64,000 nt of DNA. It comes from Pseudomonas sp. GGS8. GTDB taxonomy: Bacteria; Pseudomonadota; Gammaproteobacteria; Pseudomonadales; Pseudomonadaceae. Shown here one piece after another: positions 1 to 8,002 of the stretch; positions within the stretch are counted from its first letter, which is position 1, and every line of letters begins with the position of its first letter. A model generated the notes under the pieces. The model worked only from the letters and a program-made list of their open reading frames with translations. It was not told the DNA's origin and did no database searches. The translations under genes and the position numbers were made by a program. The stretch is taken from contig NZ_JALJWF010000001.1 in NCBI RefSeq assembly GCF_024168645.1, positions 797,001 through 861,000 on the forward strand, read 5' to 3'.

Positions 1-145
1 ATAAAAATTTTGCCGAATGGTAATGAAAAGCCCCAATTCTGACAAGGTAATTACCGAAGGGCCCCACTGCCAAGCCTTGCAGTATAGGGGCTCTGCGGAT
101 GTGGCAAGTTGTCACAGCGTAATTCTTTGATAAATCGCGCCCATA
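1..145. other. Intergenic region left of rpsI terminator
   Basis: No open reading frame is supported here. The stretch lies downstream of the rplM-rpsI operon on the minus strand. In Pseudomonas the next gene in that direction is normally petA (Rieske protein of cytochrome bc1), so this may hold its promoter. That gene is outside the window and the assignment is inference only. Confidence 0.4.
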
Positions 146-187
146 AAAAAACGCCCAGCTTCGCGAGGAAACTGGGCGTTCTTTTTG
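145..187. terminator. Bidirectional Rho-independent terminator after rpsI
   Basis: An 8-bp perfect stem (151-158 with 172-179, ACGCCCAG/CTGGGCGT) is flanked by six A residues on the left and a T-rich tract on the right. It can therefore terminate in both directions. On the minus strand it ends the rplM-rpsI transcript, 14 bases after the rpsI stop codon. Confidence 0.85.
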
Positions 188-200
188 AACGTGAAACGAA

Positions 201-593
201 TTAACGCTTCGAGTACTGCGGACGCTTACGCGCTTTACGCAGACCGACTTTCTTACGTTCAACTTCACGTGCATCGCGAGTTACGAAGCCGGCTTTGCGC
301 AGAGCAGAGCGCAGAGTTTCGTCGTAGTCCATCAGAGCGCGAGTGATGCCGTGGCGGATTGCGCCAGCTTGACCACTTACACCACCGCCGATCACGGTGA
401 CGTAGATGTCGAACTTCTCGACAGTCTCAGTCAATTCCAGCGGCTGACGAACTACCATGCGGGCAGTTTCGCGGCCGAAGAAATTATCCAGCGAACGGTT
501 GTTGATGGAGATGTTACCAGTGCCCGGACGCAGGAAAACGCGTGCGGTTGCAGTCTTGCGACGGCCAGTGCCGTAATTTTGAGTCGCCGACAT
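201..593 (-). CDS. rpsI: 30S ribosomal protein S9
   Basis: This 130-residue protein has the family's usual length. S9 is a small-subunit protein whose basic C-terminal tail reaches the P-site tRNA. The sequence shows the [13 protein letters not shown]-terminus, a central [15 protein letters not shown] segment and the Lys/Arg-rich tail ending in the diagnostic SKR. It lies 14 bases downstream of rplM on the same strand and is followed by a strong terminator, so the two genes form the classical L13-S9 operon transcribed from the promoter upstream of rplM. Identity is certain. Confidence 0.99.
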   Translation of the reverse strand: MSATQNYGTGRRKTATARVFLRPGTGNISINNRSLDNFFGRETARMVVRQPLELTETVEKFDIYVTVIGGGVSGQAGAIRHGITRALMDYDETLRSALRKAGFVTRDAREVERKKVGLRKARKRPQYSKR

Positions 594-607
594 AATGAAC
601 TATTCCG

Positions 608-1036
608 TTAAAACTTCAGTTCTTGGGGCTGCTGAGCAGTATGAGGGTGAGCAGCGCCCGCATAGACTTTCAGCTTACGATACATGTCGCGACCCAGCGG
701 GTTCTTAGGCAGCATGCCTTTGACCGCGGTCTCGATCACGCGCTCAGGGGCTTTAGCGATCAGCTTTTCGAAGTTGATCGACTTGATGCCGCCCGGGAAA
801 CCGGAGTGGGAGTAGTACATTTTGTCAGTGGTTTTAGCGCCAGTAACACGTACTTGCTCAGCGTTGATTACGACGATGTAGTCGCCGGTGTCGACGTGAG
901 GAGTGTACTCAGCCTTGTGCTTGCCACGCAGACGGCTCGCGATTTCAGTGGCCAGACGACCCAGGGTCTGACCAGCAGCGTCGACGACAAACCAGTCGCG
1001 CTTTACTGTTTCCGGTTTAGCAGTAAAAGTTTTCAT
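608..1036 (-). CDS. rplM: 50S ribosomal protein L13
   Basis: This 142-residue protein has the normal length for bacterial L13, an early-assembling large-subunit protein. The N-terminus [20 protein letters not shown] and the internal GRLATEIA and LPKNPLGR segments are family signatures. The start is supported by a GAGG ribosome-binding site nine bases upstream. It is the first gene of the rplM-rpsI operon, with a sigma70-type promoter about 40-70 bases upstream. In E. coli this operon is autoregulated by L13 binding its own leader; whether that occurs here cannot be read from sequence. Confidence 0.99.
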   Translation of the reverse strand: MKTFTAKPETVKRDWFVVDAAGQTLGRLATEIASRLRGKHKAEYTPHVDTGDYIVVINAEQVRVTGAKTTDKMYYSHSGFPGGIKSINFEKLIAKAPERVIETAVKGMLPKNPLGRDMYRKLKVYAGAAHPHTAQQPQELKF

Positions 1037-1077
1037 TCTTTATAGCCTCAGGGGCCGCCCTGTAAATTAGACGGCGG

Positions 1078-1106
1078 ATCTTACTGAATAGTGCGTACTT
1101 TGACAA
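1078..1106 (-). promoter_or_regulatory. Predicted sigma70 promoter of rplM-rpsI
   Basis: Read on the minus strand, TTGTCA (1101-1106) and TAAGAT (1078-1083) are separated by exactly 17 bases, a good -35/-10 pair. The rplM start codon is about 40 bases downstream. A perfect 7-bp inverted repeat with a 2-base centre (1098-1113, CTTTGAC/GTCAAAG) overlaps the -35 element. Confidence 0.65.
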
Positions 1107-1281
1107 GTCAAAGGCAGCCGGATACAGACGCTTTCGGGGGCTCGGGTCGGCGCGTCCGTTCAACGGCAAGATTCTTCGGCGGCGGCGCATCACTTCCACT
1201 GCAGAAAGAGGTGCGCAATTATGCAGATTGCGAAAAATATTTCAACCTGCTTTTATGATTGTTTTGCCCAAGGAGCACCCG

Positions 1282-2322
1282 ATGGACTATCGCCAGCTAG
1301 GCCGTACCGATCTGAATGTGAGTGCCATCTGCCTCGGCACCATGACCTGGGGCGAGCAAAACAGCGAGGCTGAAGCCTTCGCCCAGATCGAACGCGCCAA
1401 AGGCGCCGGGATCAATTTCATCGACACCGCCGAGATGTACCCGGTACCCCCCAAGGCTGACACCTACGCCACCACCGAGCGCTACATCGGCAACTACTTC
1501 AAAAGTCGCGGAGATCGCGCCGACTGGATCCTGGCGAGCAAGATCGCCGGCCCCGGCAACACCATCGATTACATTCGCGACAAAAACCTGCGGCACAACC
1601 GCCAGCACATCAGCGAAGCCGTGGATGCCAGCCTCAAGCGCCTGCAAACCGACTACATCGACCTGTACCAGTTGCACTGGCCGGAACGCAGCACCAATTT
1701 CTTCGGTCAGCTCGGTTACAAACACAAGATCGAAGCCAATCTGACGCCACTGGAAGATACGCTCGAAGCACTGGACGAGCAGGTCAAGGCCGGCAAGATC
1801 CGCCATATCGGCCTGTCCAACGAAACCCCATGGGGCACCATGCGCTTCCTCGCCCTCGCCGAAGCCCGCGGCTGGCCGCGCGCGGTATCAATCCAAAACC
1901 CCTACAACCTGCTCAATCGCAGCTTCGAAGTCGGCCTGGCGGAAATTGCCATCCGCGAACAGTGTGGCTTGCTGGCCTACTCGCCACTGGCGTTCGGCTT
2001 TCTGTCGGGCAAGTACGAAGGTGGCGCGCGTCCGCCCAAAGGTCGCCTGAGCCTCTACAGCCGCTTCAGCCGCTATTTCAACCCGCAGTCGGAAGCAGCG
2101 TGCAGTCGCTACGTGGCACTGGCTCGTGAACACGGCCTGGATCCGGCGCAGATGGCACTGGCGTTTGTCACACAGCAACCGTTCGTGACCAGCAACATCA
2201 TTGGCGCCACGACGCTTGAGCAACTGGACAGCAACATTGCCAGCTTCGACTTGAAGCTGTCGGATGAAGTGCTGGCAGGGATCGAGGCCATTCACCAGGA
2301 TCATCCGAATCCTGCACCTTGA
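1282..2322 (+). CDS. Aldo/keto reductase, Tas-like
   Basis: This predicted NADP(H)-dependent aldo/keto reductase has 346 residues. I chose the ATG at 1282 because AGGAGC lies ten bases upstream and the protein then begins MDYRQLGRTDLNVS, the standard start of the family. The (alpha/beta)8 barrel signatures are visible: FIDTAEMYPVPP with the catalytic Asp and Tyr, ILASKIAG with the Lys, and YQLHWPERSTNFFG with the His. Length and PERSTNFFG resemble E. coli Tas. The physiological substrate cannot be inferred. It stands alone, convergent with the acyl-CoA dehydrogenase and separated from it by a REP pair. Confidence 0.9.
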   Translation: MDYRQLGRTDLNVSAICLGTMTWGEQNSEAEAFAQIERAKGAGINFIDTAEMYPVPPKADTYATTERYIGNYFKSRGDRADWILASKIAGPGNTIDYIRDKNLRHNRQHISEAVDASLKRLQTDYIDLYQLHWPERSTNFFGQLGYKHKIEANLTPLEDTLEALDEQVKAGKIRHIGLSNETPWGTMRFLALAEARGWPRAVSIQNPYNLLNRSFEVGLAEIAIREQCGLLAYSPLAFGFLSGKYEGGARPPKGRLSLYSRFSRYFNPQSEAACSRYVALAREHGLDPAQMALAFVTQQPFVTSNIIGATTLEQLDSNIASFDLKLSDEVLAGIEAIHQDHPNPAP

Positions 2323-2336
2323 TTGATCTTCAGATC

Positions 2337-2431
2337 CAATCGCGGGCAAGCCCGCTCCCACAGGTTCTATGTTGATCACAAATTTGTGATCAACCGCGGA
2401 TCAGTCTGGGAGCGGGCTTGCCCGCGATGGC
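2337..2431. repeat. REP pair (REPIN) with central 24-bp palindrome
   Basis: Two inverted copies of the Pseudomonas REP core (GGGAGCGGGCTTGCCCGCGA) occur at about 2338-2363 and 2406-2430. Between them lies a perfect 24-base palindrome at 2371-2394 (GTTGATCACAAA and its complement). The element fills the gap between two convergent genes and may act in mRNA 3'-end protection. No T-tract follows it. Confidence 0.85.
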
Positions 2432-2451
2432 GTCCGCACACGCAACGCCAA

Positions 2452-3588
2452 TCAAAGCGACCGCGCAATGATCTCCTTCATGATTTCATTGGTCCCGGCA
2501 TAGATCCGCTGCACCCGCGCATCCGCCCATGCCCGGGCGATCGGGTATTCCCACATGAATCCGTAACCGCCATGCAACTGCACGCATTCGTCGAGCACCT
2601 TGCATTGCAGATCGGTGCCCCAGTACTTGGCCATCGCCGCGGTTGGTACATCGAGCTTGCCTTGCAGATGCAACTCCAGGCAGCGATCGACGAAGACCCG
2701 GCCGATCTGGATCTCGGTCGCCATTTCAGCGAGCTTGAAGCGGGTGTTCTGGAAGTCGGCGATGGCCTTGCCGAACGCCTTGCGCTCACGGGTGTAATCC
2801 AGCGTCCACTGCAACGCCGCTTCGGCTGACGCCAAGCCGCCCACCGCGACCGTCAAGCGCTCCTGCGGTAACTCCTGCATCAGGTATGCGAAGCCCATCC
2901 CGGCTTGGCCCAGCAGGTTTTCCTTGGGCACCCGAACGTCCTGGAAGAACAGCTCCGAGGTGTCTTGAGCCTTCATGCCGACCTTTTCCAGACGCTTGCC
3001 CTTGGCGAAACCCGGCGTGTTGGCCTCCACCAGAAACAAGCTGGTGCCCTTCGCCCCCGCCTTCGGATCGGTCTTGGCCACAACGATCACCAGGTCAGCC
3101 AGAAAGCCGTTGGTGATGAAAGTCTTCGAACCGTTGATCACGTATTCGTCGCCCTCCAGCACCGCTGTAGTCTTCACCCCTTGCAGGTCGGAGCCGGCAC
3201 CCGGCTCGGTCATGGCAATCGCAGTGACCATCTCGCCGGATACCAGCTTGGGCAGGTATTTGTGCTTCAACGCCTCACTGCCGTAATGCAGGATATAAGG
3301 CGCAACAATGTCCGAATGAAGAGAAAAGCCGATCCCGGTCAGCCCCAGACGACCGACCTCCTCGATCACCACAGCGCTGTAGAGAAAGTCTGCCCCCAGC
3401 CCGCCGTATTCTTCTGGCAGATGCGAACAGAGCATCCCCGCCTCCCCCGCCTTGTTCCAGAGACTGCGGTCGATATAGCCTTGTTTTTCCCATTGCCCAT
3501 GGAACGGCACGGCCTCTTTTTCGAGGAACGCTCGCACGCTGTCGCGAAAAAGTTCGTGCTCGGGGCTGAACAAGGTTCTGGGGATCAT
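2452..3588 (-). CDS. Acyl-CoA dehydrogenase, long-chain (LCAD-like) type
   Basis: This 378-residue flavoprotein carries out the first step of beta-oxidation, with FAD as cofactor and electron-transfer flavoprotein as acceptor. Family motifs include AMTEPGAGSDL (substrate/FAD region), QERLTVAVG, RKAFGKAIADFQ, QLHGGYGFMWEYPIARAWADARV and the C-terminal IYAGTNEIMKE. The residue before GTNEI is Ala, whereas short- and medium-chain enzymes have the catalytic Glu there. Together with the MWEYPIA and MAKYWG segments this points to the long-chain/isovaleryl branch, in which a Glu elsewhere acts as base. The divergent GlxA-type regulator at 3734 is the obvious candidate regulator. Confidence 0.93.
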   Translation of the reverse strand: MIPRTLFSPEHELFRDSVRAFLEKEAVPFHGQWEKQGYIDRSLWNKAGEAGMLCSHLPEEYGGLGADFLYSAVVIEEVGRLGLTGIGFSLHSDIVAPYILHYGSEALKHKYLPKLVSGEMVTAIAMTEPGAGSDLQGVKTTAVLEGDEYVINGSKTFITNGFLADLVIVVAKTDPKAGAKGTSLFLVEANTPGFAKGKRLEKVGMKAQDTSELFFQDVRVPKENLLGQAGMGFAYLMQELPQERLTVAVGGLASAEAALQWTLDYTRERKAFGKAIADFQNTRFKLAEMATEIQIGRVFVDRCLELHLQGKLDVPTAAMAKYWGTDLQCKVLDECVQLHGGYGFMWEYPIARAWADARVQRIYAGTNEIMKEIIARSL

Positions 3589-3733
3589 GCGTCACCTGTC
3601 GTTATTGTCAGACGGAATTGATCTTCAGAGACTAAGCCTCGCTTCCGATACGGGACACTGGACACATCCGACAAAAAATAAGACGATCCAGCCGTCTGGT
3701 GACCACTTTCCCCTATAAGAATAAAGTTGAATT

Positions 3734-4729
3734 ATGTCTAATCATGTCTCCACGCCCTTGCGGCGCGTCAGTATCCTGGCTATCGACCGGGTTTTCGCTT
3801 CCACCCTCATGCAAGCCAAGGATTTCTTCCATCTGGCCAGCCTGCGCTATGGAAAACAACTGGGCCACGGCCTGACACCGGCATTCGAAACCCGGCTGGT
3901 CAGCCCCGACGGCAAACCGGTGAACAGCTTCAGCGACGTGATCATGCCGGTGGACGGCCGCCTGGAAAATGCCGACGTCATCATCCTCCCCGCCTTCTGG
4001 GACGATTTCGACACCCTGTGCAAACGTTATCCACAGGTCCTGCCGTGGCTGCGCGAACAACACGCCCGTGGTGCCGTGCTTTGCGGCGAGGCCACGGGAG
4101 TGTTCTGGCTCGCCGAAGCCGGGCTGCTCAACGGCAAGGAAGCGACCACGTACTGGCGCTTCTTCAATGCCTTCGCCGAGCGCTTCCCGCAGGTTCATCT
4201 CAATCAGGACAAACACCTGACCGACGCCGACAACCTGTATTGCGCCGGCGGCACCACCTCGGCCTGCGACCTCTACATTTACCTGATCGAGCGCTTTTGC
4301 GGCGCCAACGTGGCCCAGGCCGTGGCCCGCGACATTCTCTATGAAGTGCAGCGCAGCTATGCGCCGGGGCGGATCGGTTTCGGTGGTCAGAAACTGCACC
4401 AGGACGTGATCATCCTGCAGATCCAGCATTGGCTCGAAGAACACTTCGCCGACAAATTCCGCTTCGAAGACGTGGCCCGCGAACACGGCATGAGCATCCG
4501 TAACTTTATGCGGCGCTTCCAGACCGCCACTGGCGATAAACCGCTGCATTACCTGCAACGCTTGCGCATCGAGACCGCCAAGGGCTTGTTATCCGGCAGT
4601 CGCAAGAGCATCAAGACCATCAGTTATGAAGTCGGTTACGACGATGCAAGCTTCTTCGCCCGGCTGTTCCGGCAGCATACGGAGTTGTCGCCGAACCAGT
4701 ATCGGCAGCAGTTTCAGCAGGCGGCATAG
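3734..4729 (+). CDS. GlxA-family AraC-type transcriptional regulator
   Basis: This 331-residue regulator has an N-terminal DJ-1/PfpI (class I glutamine amidotransferase-like) domain at about residues 10-185. A C-terminal AraC double helix-turn-helix follows at about 230-328. The amidotransferase-like elbow reads GAVLCGEATGVFWLAEAG. The HTH region shows EDVAREHGMSIRNFMRRFQ and the AraC signature ISYEVGYDDASFFARLFRQHTELSPNQYR. Such regulators usually sense small metabolites and are activators. It is divergent from the acyl-CoA dehydrogenase across a 145-bp gap, so control of that gene is likely but unproven. The same arrangement occurs in P. aeruginosa (PA4435/PA4436, from memory). Confidence 0.92.
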   Translation: MSNHVSTPLRRVSILAIDRVFASTLMQAKDFFHLASLRYGKQLGHGLTPAFETRLVSPDGKPVNSFSDVIMPVDGRLENADVIILPAFWDDFDTLCKRYPQVLPWLREQHARGAVLCGEATGVFWLAEAGLLNGKEATTYWRFFNAFAERFPQVHLNQDKHLTDADNLYCAGGTTSACDLYIYLIERFCGANVAQAVARDILYEVQRSYAPGRIGFGGQKLHQDVIILQIQHWLEEHFADKFRFEDVAREHGMSIRNFMRRFQTATGDKPLHYLQRLRIETAKGLLSGSRKSIKTISYEVGYDDASFFARLFRQHTELSPNQYRQQFQQAA

Positions 4730-4753
4730 CCCCTAGAAAACAACACAAATCAA

Positions 4754-4783
4754 CTGTGGGAGCGGGCAGGCCCGCGCCCACAG
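4754..4783. repeat. Single REP-like palindrome
   Basis: This self-complementary element (CTGTGGGAGCGGG through CCCGCGCCCACAG) is a single REP of the same family as the one at 2337-2431. It sits 24 bases after the regulator's stop codon. Confidence 0.75.
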
Positions 4784-4956
4784 GCTCCATGGCTTGACTG
4801 ACTGGCATCACCAGCAAATACAGGTTTTCTTCGCAATGTATTTTCCTACGCAAAAAGCGGAATGCAGAGCGCCAGCGCACCCGATTCGACTCACATACGC
4901 AGCCCCTTAAAAACTCCAACATCTTCCCCTGCAAACGCCATCAGGGAAGATCAAAA

Positions 4957-6903
4957 ATGACTATCGGATCAAGCTACAACTACCCCTCTGACATTCCCAA
5001 GGATGTCGTTCGAAGCAAACGTTCAACTGAAAACAAATGGGCGACTCGCTTTCCAAATCCACCAGACTTGTGCTTCGACTACCGAGCACTGGTTGAACAG
5101 GAAAACGGCATCTCCAAGGCAACTGACCCGCAACATAAAATCTGCATTATTGGCGCCGGTGTCACCGGACTGACTGCTGCTAGAGAACTTTATCGTTGCG
5201 GGTTCACCCATATCACCCTCATAGAACAATCCAGACGTATAGGCGGCAGACACCTGACCGTCTCTGGAAGCAGCCCCTCCACGATGAGCCACACACCGTT
5301 TGAAATGGGCGCCATGCGCATGCCCTTCTTCAACCGGGCGGACGAGCCACCGACAGAGGGCCGGTCGCTGATGGCTTACTACACCAAGGCGTTTGATTTG
5401 GCGTTTTCGGATTTCGCCAATCCCGGAAGCCAATGGGTCCGCTCGACGGGCATCTATCTTCGAGAGGGCAGCATGGGCGGCGGATCGACTCCGCAGATGC
5501 TGATCTGGAAAAATGAAGACGGCCAGACACCGCCTCCCGGCGAGGAACTGCAAAAGGTCTATACCAAGTGGAAAGTCTTTGCCGATCGCATGACCCGGCA
5601 CGTCGCCGAGGTTTACGCCAGTCAAGAATGGGAAGCCATGTGGGCCGCCATCGTCGAAAAATACGAGAGCGTTTCGTTTCGCGATCTGGTCAGCATGCCC
5701 ACGGTGCAAGCCTGGGATAAACGCTCACCGGGGGATTTTGGCGGAATGGGAATGTCCGCAGAGGAGTCCGCAATCTTCTATGCCATTGGCATCGGCGACG
5801 GTAGCTGGGGAGCCTTTTACGATGTGTGCTCTCTTTACCCACTGCGCACGGCCATTTTTGGATTCAGCAGCCAGCTGCAACTGATCCATGGCCGGGTGGA
5901 CTCAACTGGCGATCCGCTGGATTCACCCTACCTGCACAACGATGTGGTCTTTGACTCGACCGGGCGGAGTTTCGACAGGCCCCGCTACATCGGTCTCGCC
6001 GCGCTGGACGAATGCCTGCTGTTCATGAAAACCGCCGAAACCGGAAAGTCCTTCTACGAACACTGCCGGGAACGGAACAACGGCTTGCTCATGGACTCGT
6101 CCGTTACAAAACTTAAAAAACTGACCAATCAGAAAACACGCGTCTATTACAACCGCATCCACAGCCAACCCGAGCAAACCCAAGAATGCTCCGATGACTT
6201 TGACTCAGTCATCATGACCCTTCCCTCCTGGCTGATTGAAACTCGCATCACGCTTGAGAACTTCACACCACAGATGCTGCCTTTCGAGACGATCAATGCC
6301 TATAAAACGGCGCACTGGGAAACCAGTTGCAAGGTCTTCGCGCCATTAAAAAAAACATTCCTTTCGAAAAACAGCAAAATCCCGCAAGCCATCGTCACAG
6401 ACAGTTTCATTCACGATGTCTACACCTACCGCTACAACGAAAACTACAGTTATGACTGCATCCTTTTAAGTTACACATGGGAGGATGACGCCACCAAACT
6501 CGCCTCATTCACCGACAAGGAACTGGTGAGAAAATGTGCCAAAGAGCTGGACCGAATCCTGATGAACTCCGCCAATATCCAGGAGAGGATTTCTCCCTAT
6601 ATCGGCCTTGATCAAGCGGTGGTTCAACGCTGGATAACCGATAAAAATTCGCTGGGCTGTGCGAAGTTATACCGCCCTGGCACCTACTACGATGCCGTCG
6701 GCCTGATGAAGTACAACCGGGACTTCGCGCATGTTTCAGGCCTGTATTTTTCCGGCGAGTCATTTTCAGTCGATGCCGGCTGGACGGAGCCTTGCTTTCG
6801 GGGCGCCGTCGATGCGGCCATTCATATCTGCAACAAAACCGCCGCGACCTTCAATGGCGGTTTTTCGATGAGCGACTATCCGCACTATAAAGTCGGAACC
6901 TGA
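4957..6903 (+). CDS. Flavin L-amino-acid 2-monooxygenase/oxidase (IaaM/DavB/PAO family)
   Basis: This 648-residue FAD enzyme belongs to the amine-oxidase fold. A Rossmann motif GAGVTG lies at residues 66-71, followed by the acidic LIEQSRRIGGR flavin-binding stretch. FEMGAMRMPFF at about 115 and LLSYTWEDD (YTWEDD at 506-511) closely resemble tryptophan 2-monooxygenase IaaM as I remember it. A C-terminal FAD signature (GESFSVDAGW, about 600-609) follows. Such enzymes convert an L-amino acid to the amide one carbon shorter, releasing CO2, or act as oxidases. The downstream nitrilase-type amidase fits the amide route. Length is between IaaM (about 557) and Pseudomonas phenylalanine oxidase (about 700). 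The substrate is unknown. The gene is less GC-rich by eye than its neighbours. Confidence 0.85.
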   Translation: MTIGSSYNYPSDIPKDVVRSKRSTENKWATRFPNPPDLCFDYRALVEQENGISKATDPQHKICIIGAGVTGLTAARELYRCGFTHITLIEQSRRIGGRHLTVSGSSPSTMSHTPFEMGAMRMPFFNRADEPPTEGRSLMAYYTKAFDLAFSDFANPGSQWVRSTGIYLREGSMGGGSTPQMLIWKNEDGQTPPPGEELQKVYTKWKVFADRMTRHVAEVYASQEWEAMWAAIVEKYESVSFRDLVSMPTVQAWDKRSPGDFGGMGMSAEESAIFYAIGIGDGSWGAFYDVCSLYPLRTAIFGFSSQLQLIHGRVDSTGDPLDSPYLHNDVVFDSTGRSFDRPRYIGLAALDECLLFMKTAETGKSFYEHCRERNNGLLMDSSVTKLKKLTNQKTRVYYNRIHSQPEQTQECSDDFDSVIMTLPSWLIETRITLENFTPQMLPFETINAYKTAHWETSCKVFAPLKKTFLSKNSKIPQAIVTDSFIHDVYTYRYNENYSYDCILLSYTWEDDATKLASFTDKELVRKCAKELDRILMNSANIQERISPYIGLDQAVVQRWITDKNSLGCAKLYRPGTYYDAVGLMKYNRDFAHVSGLYFSGESFSVDAGWTEPCFRGAVDAAIHICNKTAATFNGGFSMSDYPHYKVGT

Positions 6904-7099
6904 CGGCCGTCCCTGTTCTGGAGCCGTGCACGAGGCGCATTGGCTCCTTCCTTCCCCGCCAGTCAAGTGTCGAGCCCATTTATCTTGGGATACGGACTAC
7001 AACCTAAACGGAAACAGCTGACTTACTCCCTGCCCCTGTTTCACCTCTTATGAATACGCAATTTAACCGCGTGAATAACAATAAAAAGAGGTTTCGGGA

Positions 7100-7987
7100 A
7101 TGAACGAGCCAACAAGCCCTGTTCGTGTAGCAGTCGTGCAATTCGATCCACAAGTCGGCATGGAGAATCGTGAAAAGAATCTGCGTCGTAGCCTGGAACT
7201 GGCTATGGAGGCGGTGAACGGCGGAGCGAATCTCATCGTCCTGCCCGAGCTTTCAAGTACAGGTTATTTTTTCAGCAACCGGCAGGATGCGTTCAAACAT
7301 TCGGAGGCGGTTCCCGACGGGCCGAGCGTGCAAAGCTGGATGGACTTCGCCCGCCAGCACAAGGTTTATCTGGTCGCCGGTTTGAGCGAGCGCGACGGCA
7401 TGCAGCTGTTCAACACCGGTGTTCTTGTCGGGCCCGAGGGCTTTATCGGCAAGTATCGAAAAGCCCATTTGTGGAACCTGGAAAAAATGTGGTTCACGCC
7501 AGGTGATCTGGGCTTTCCGGTTTTCGACACCCCGATAGGTCGCATAGGGTTGTTGATCTGCTGGGATATCTGGTTCCCGGAAGTACCGCGTATTTTGAGT
7601 CAGCAAGGCGCGGACATCATTTGCAGTCTGAACAACTGGGTCTGGACGCCGCCACCTCTGTTCGATGACGCCGGCAAGTGCATGGCTTCGTACCTGACGA
7701 TGACGGCCGCTCACGTTAACAATGTGTTTATTGCAGCGGCGAGCCGGATCGGTGAAGAGCGAGGTGCACGTTACCTGGGCTGCTCGGTGATCGCGGGCAC
7801 CAATGGCTGGCCGATTGGCGCAGTGGCTTCAGCAGACAAGCAGGAAATCCTGTTTGCCGATATCGACCTCACCAGCTCGCGCAGCGCGCCCATCTGGAAC
7901 AACTTGAACGATTTGCACCGCGATCGTCGAGTCGATCTCTACGATCAGATGCTCGGTTACACCCAGCACCCTTGTCTTCCACGCTGA
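7100..7987 (+). CDS. Nitrilase-superfamily amidase (carbon-nitrogen hydrolase)
   Basis: This 295-residue enzyme carries the full nitrilase-superfamily triad: Glu50 in VLPELSSTG, Lys121 in GKYRKAHLWN and Cys154 in LLICWDIWFPE. The superfamily hydrolyses amides, carbamoyl groups or nitriles through a thioimidate/acyl-enzyme on the Cys. The relative order of the flavin monooxygenase and this gene parallels lysine 2-monooxygenase/5-aminovaleramidase (DavB/DavA). It most likely hydrolyses the amide made by the enzyme at 4957 to the carboxylic acid plus ammonia. A GAGG ribosome-binding site precedes the start. It is followed after only 15 bases by the membrane protein gene, which suggests an operon. 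Confidence 0.88.
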   Translation: MNEPTSPVRVAVVQFDPQVGMENREKNLRRSLELAMEAVNGGANLIVLPELSSTGYFFSNRQDAFKHSEAVPDGPSVQSWMDFARQHKVYLVAGLSERDGMQLFNTGVLVGPEGFIGKYRKAHLWNLEKMWFTPGDLGFPVFDTPIGRIGLLICWDIWFPEVPRILSQQGADIICSLNNWVWTPPPLFDDAGKCMASYLTMTAAHVNNVFIAAASRIGEERGARYLGCSVIAGTNGWPIGAVASADKQEILFADIDLTSSRSAPIWNNLNDLHRDRRVDLYDQMLGYTQHPCLPR

Positions 7988-8002
7988 TAAGGGGCATGAC
8001 CA

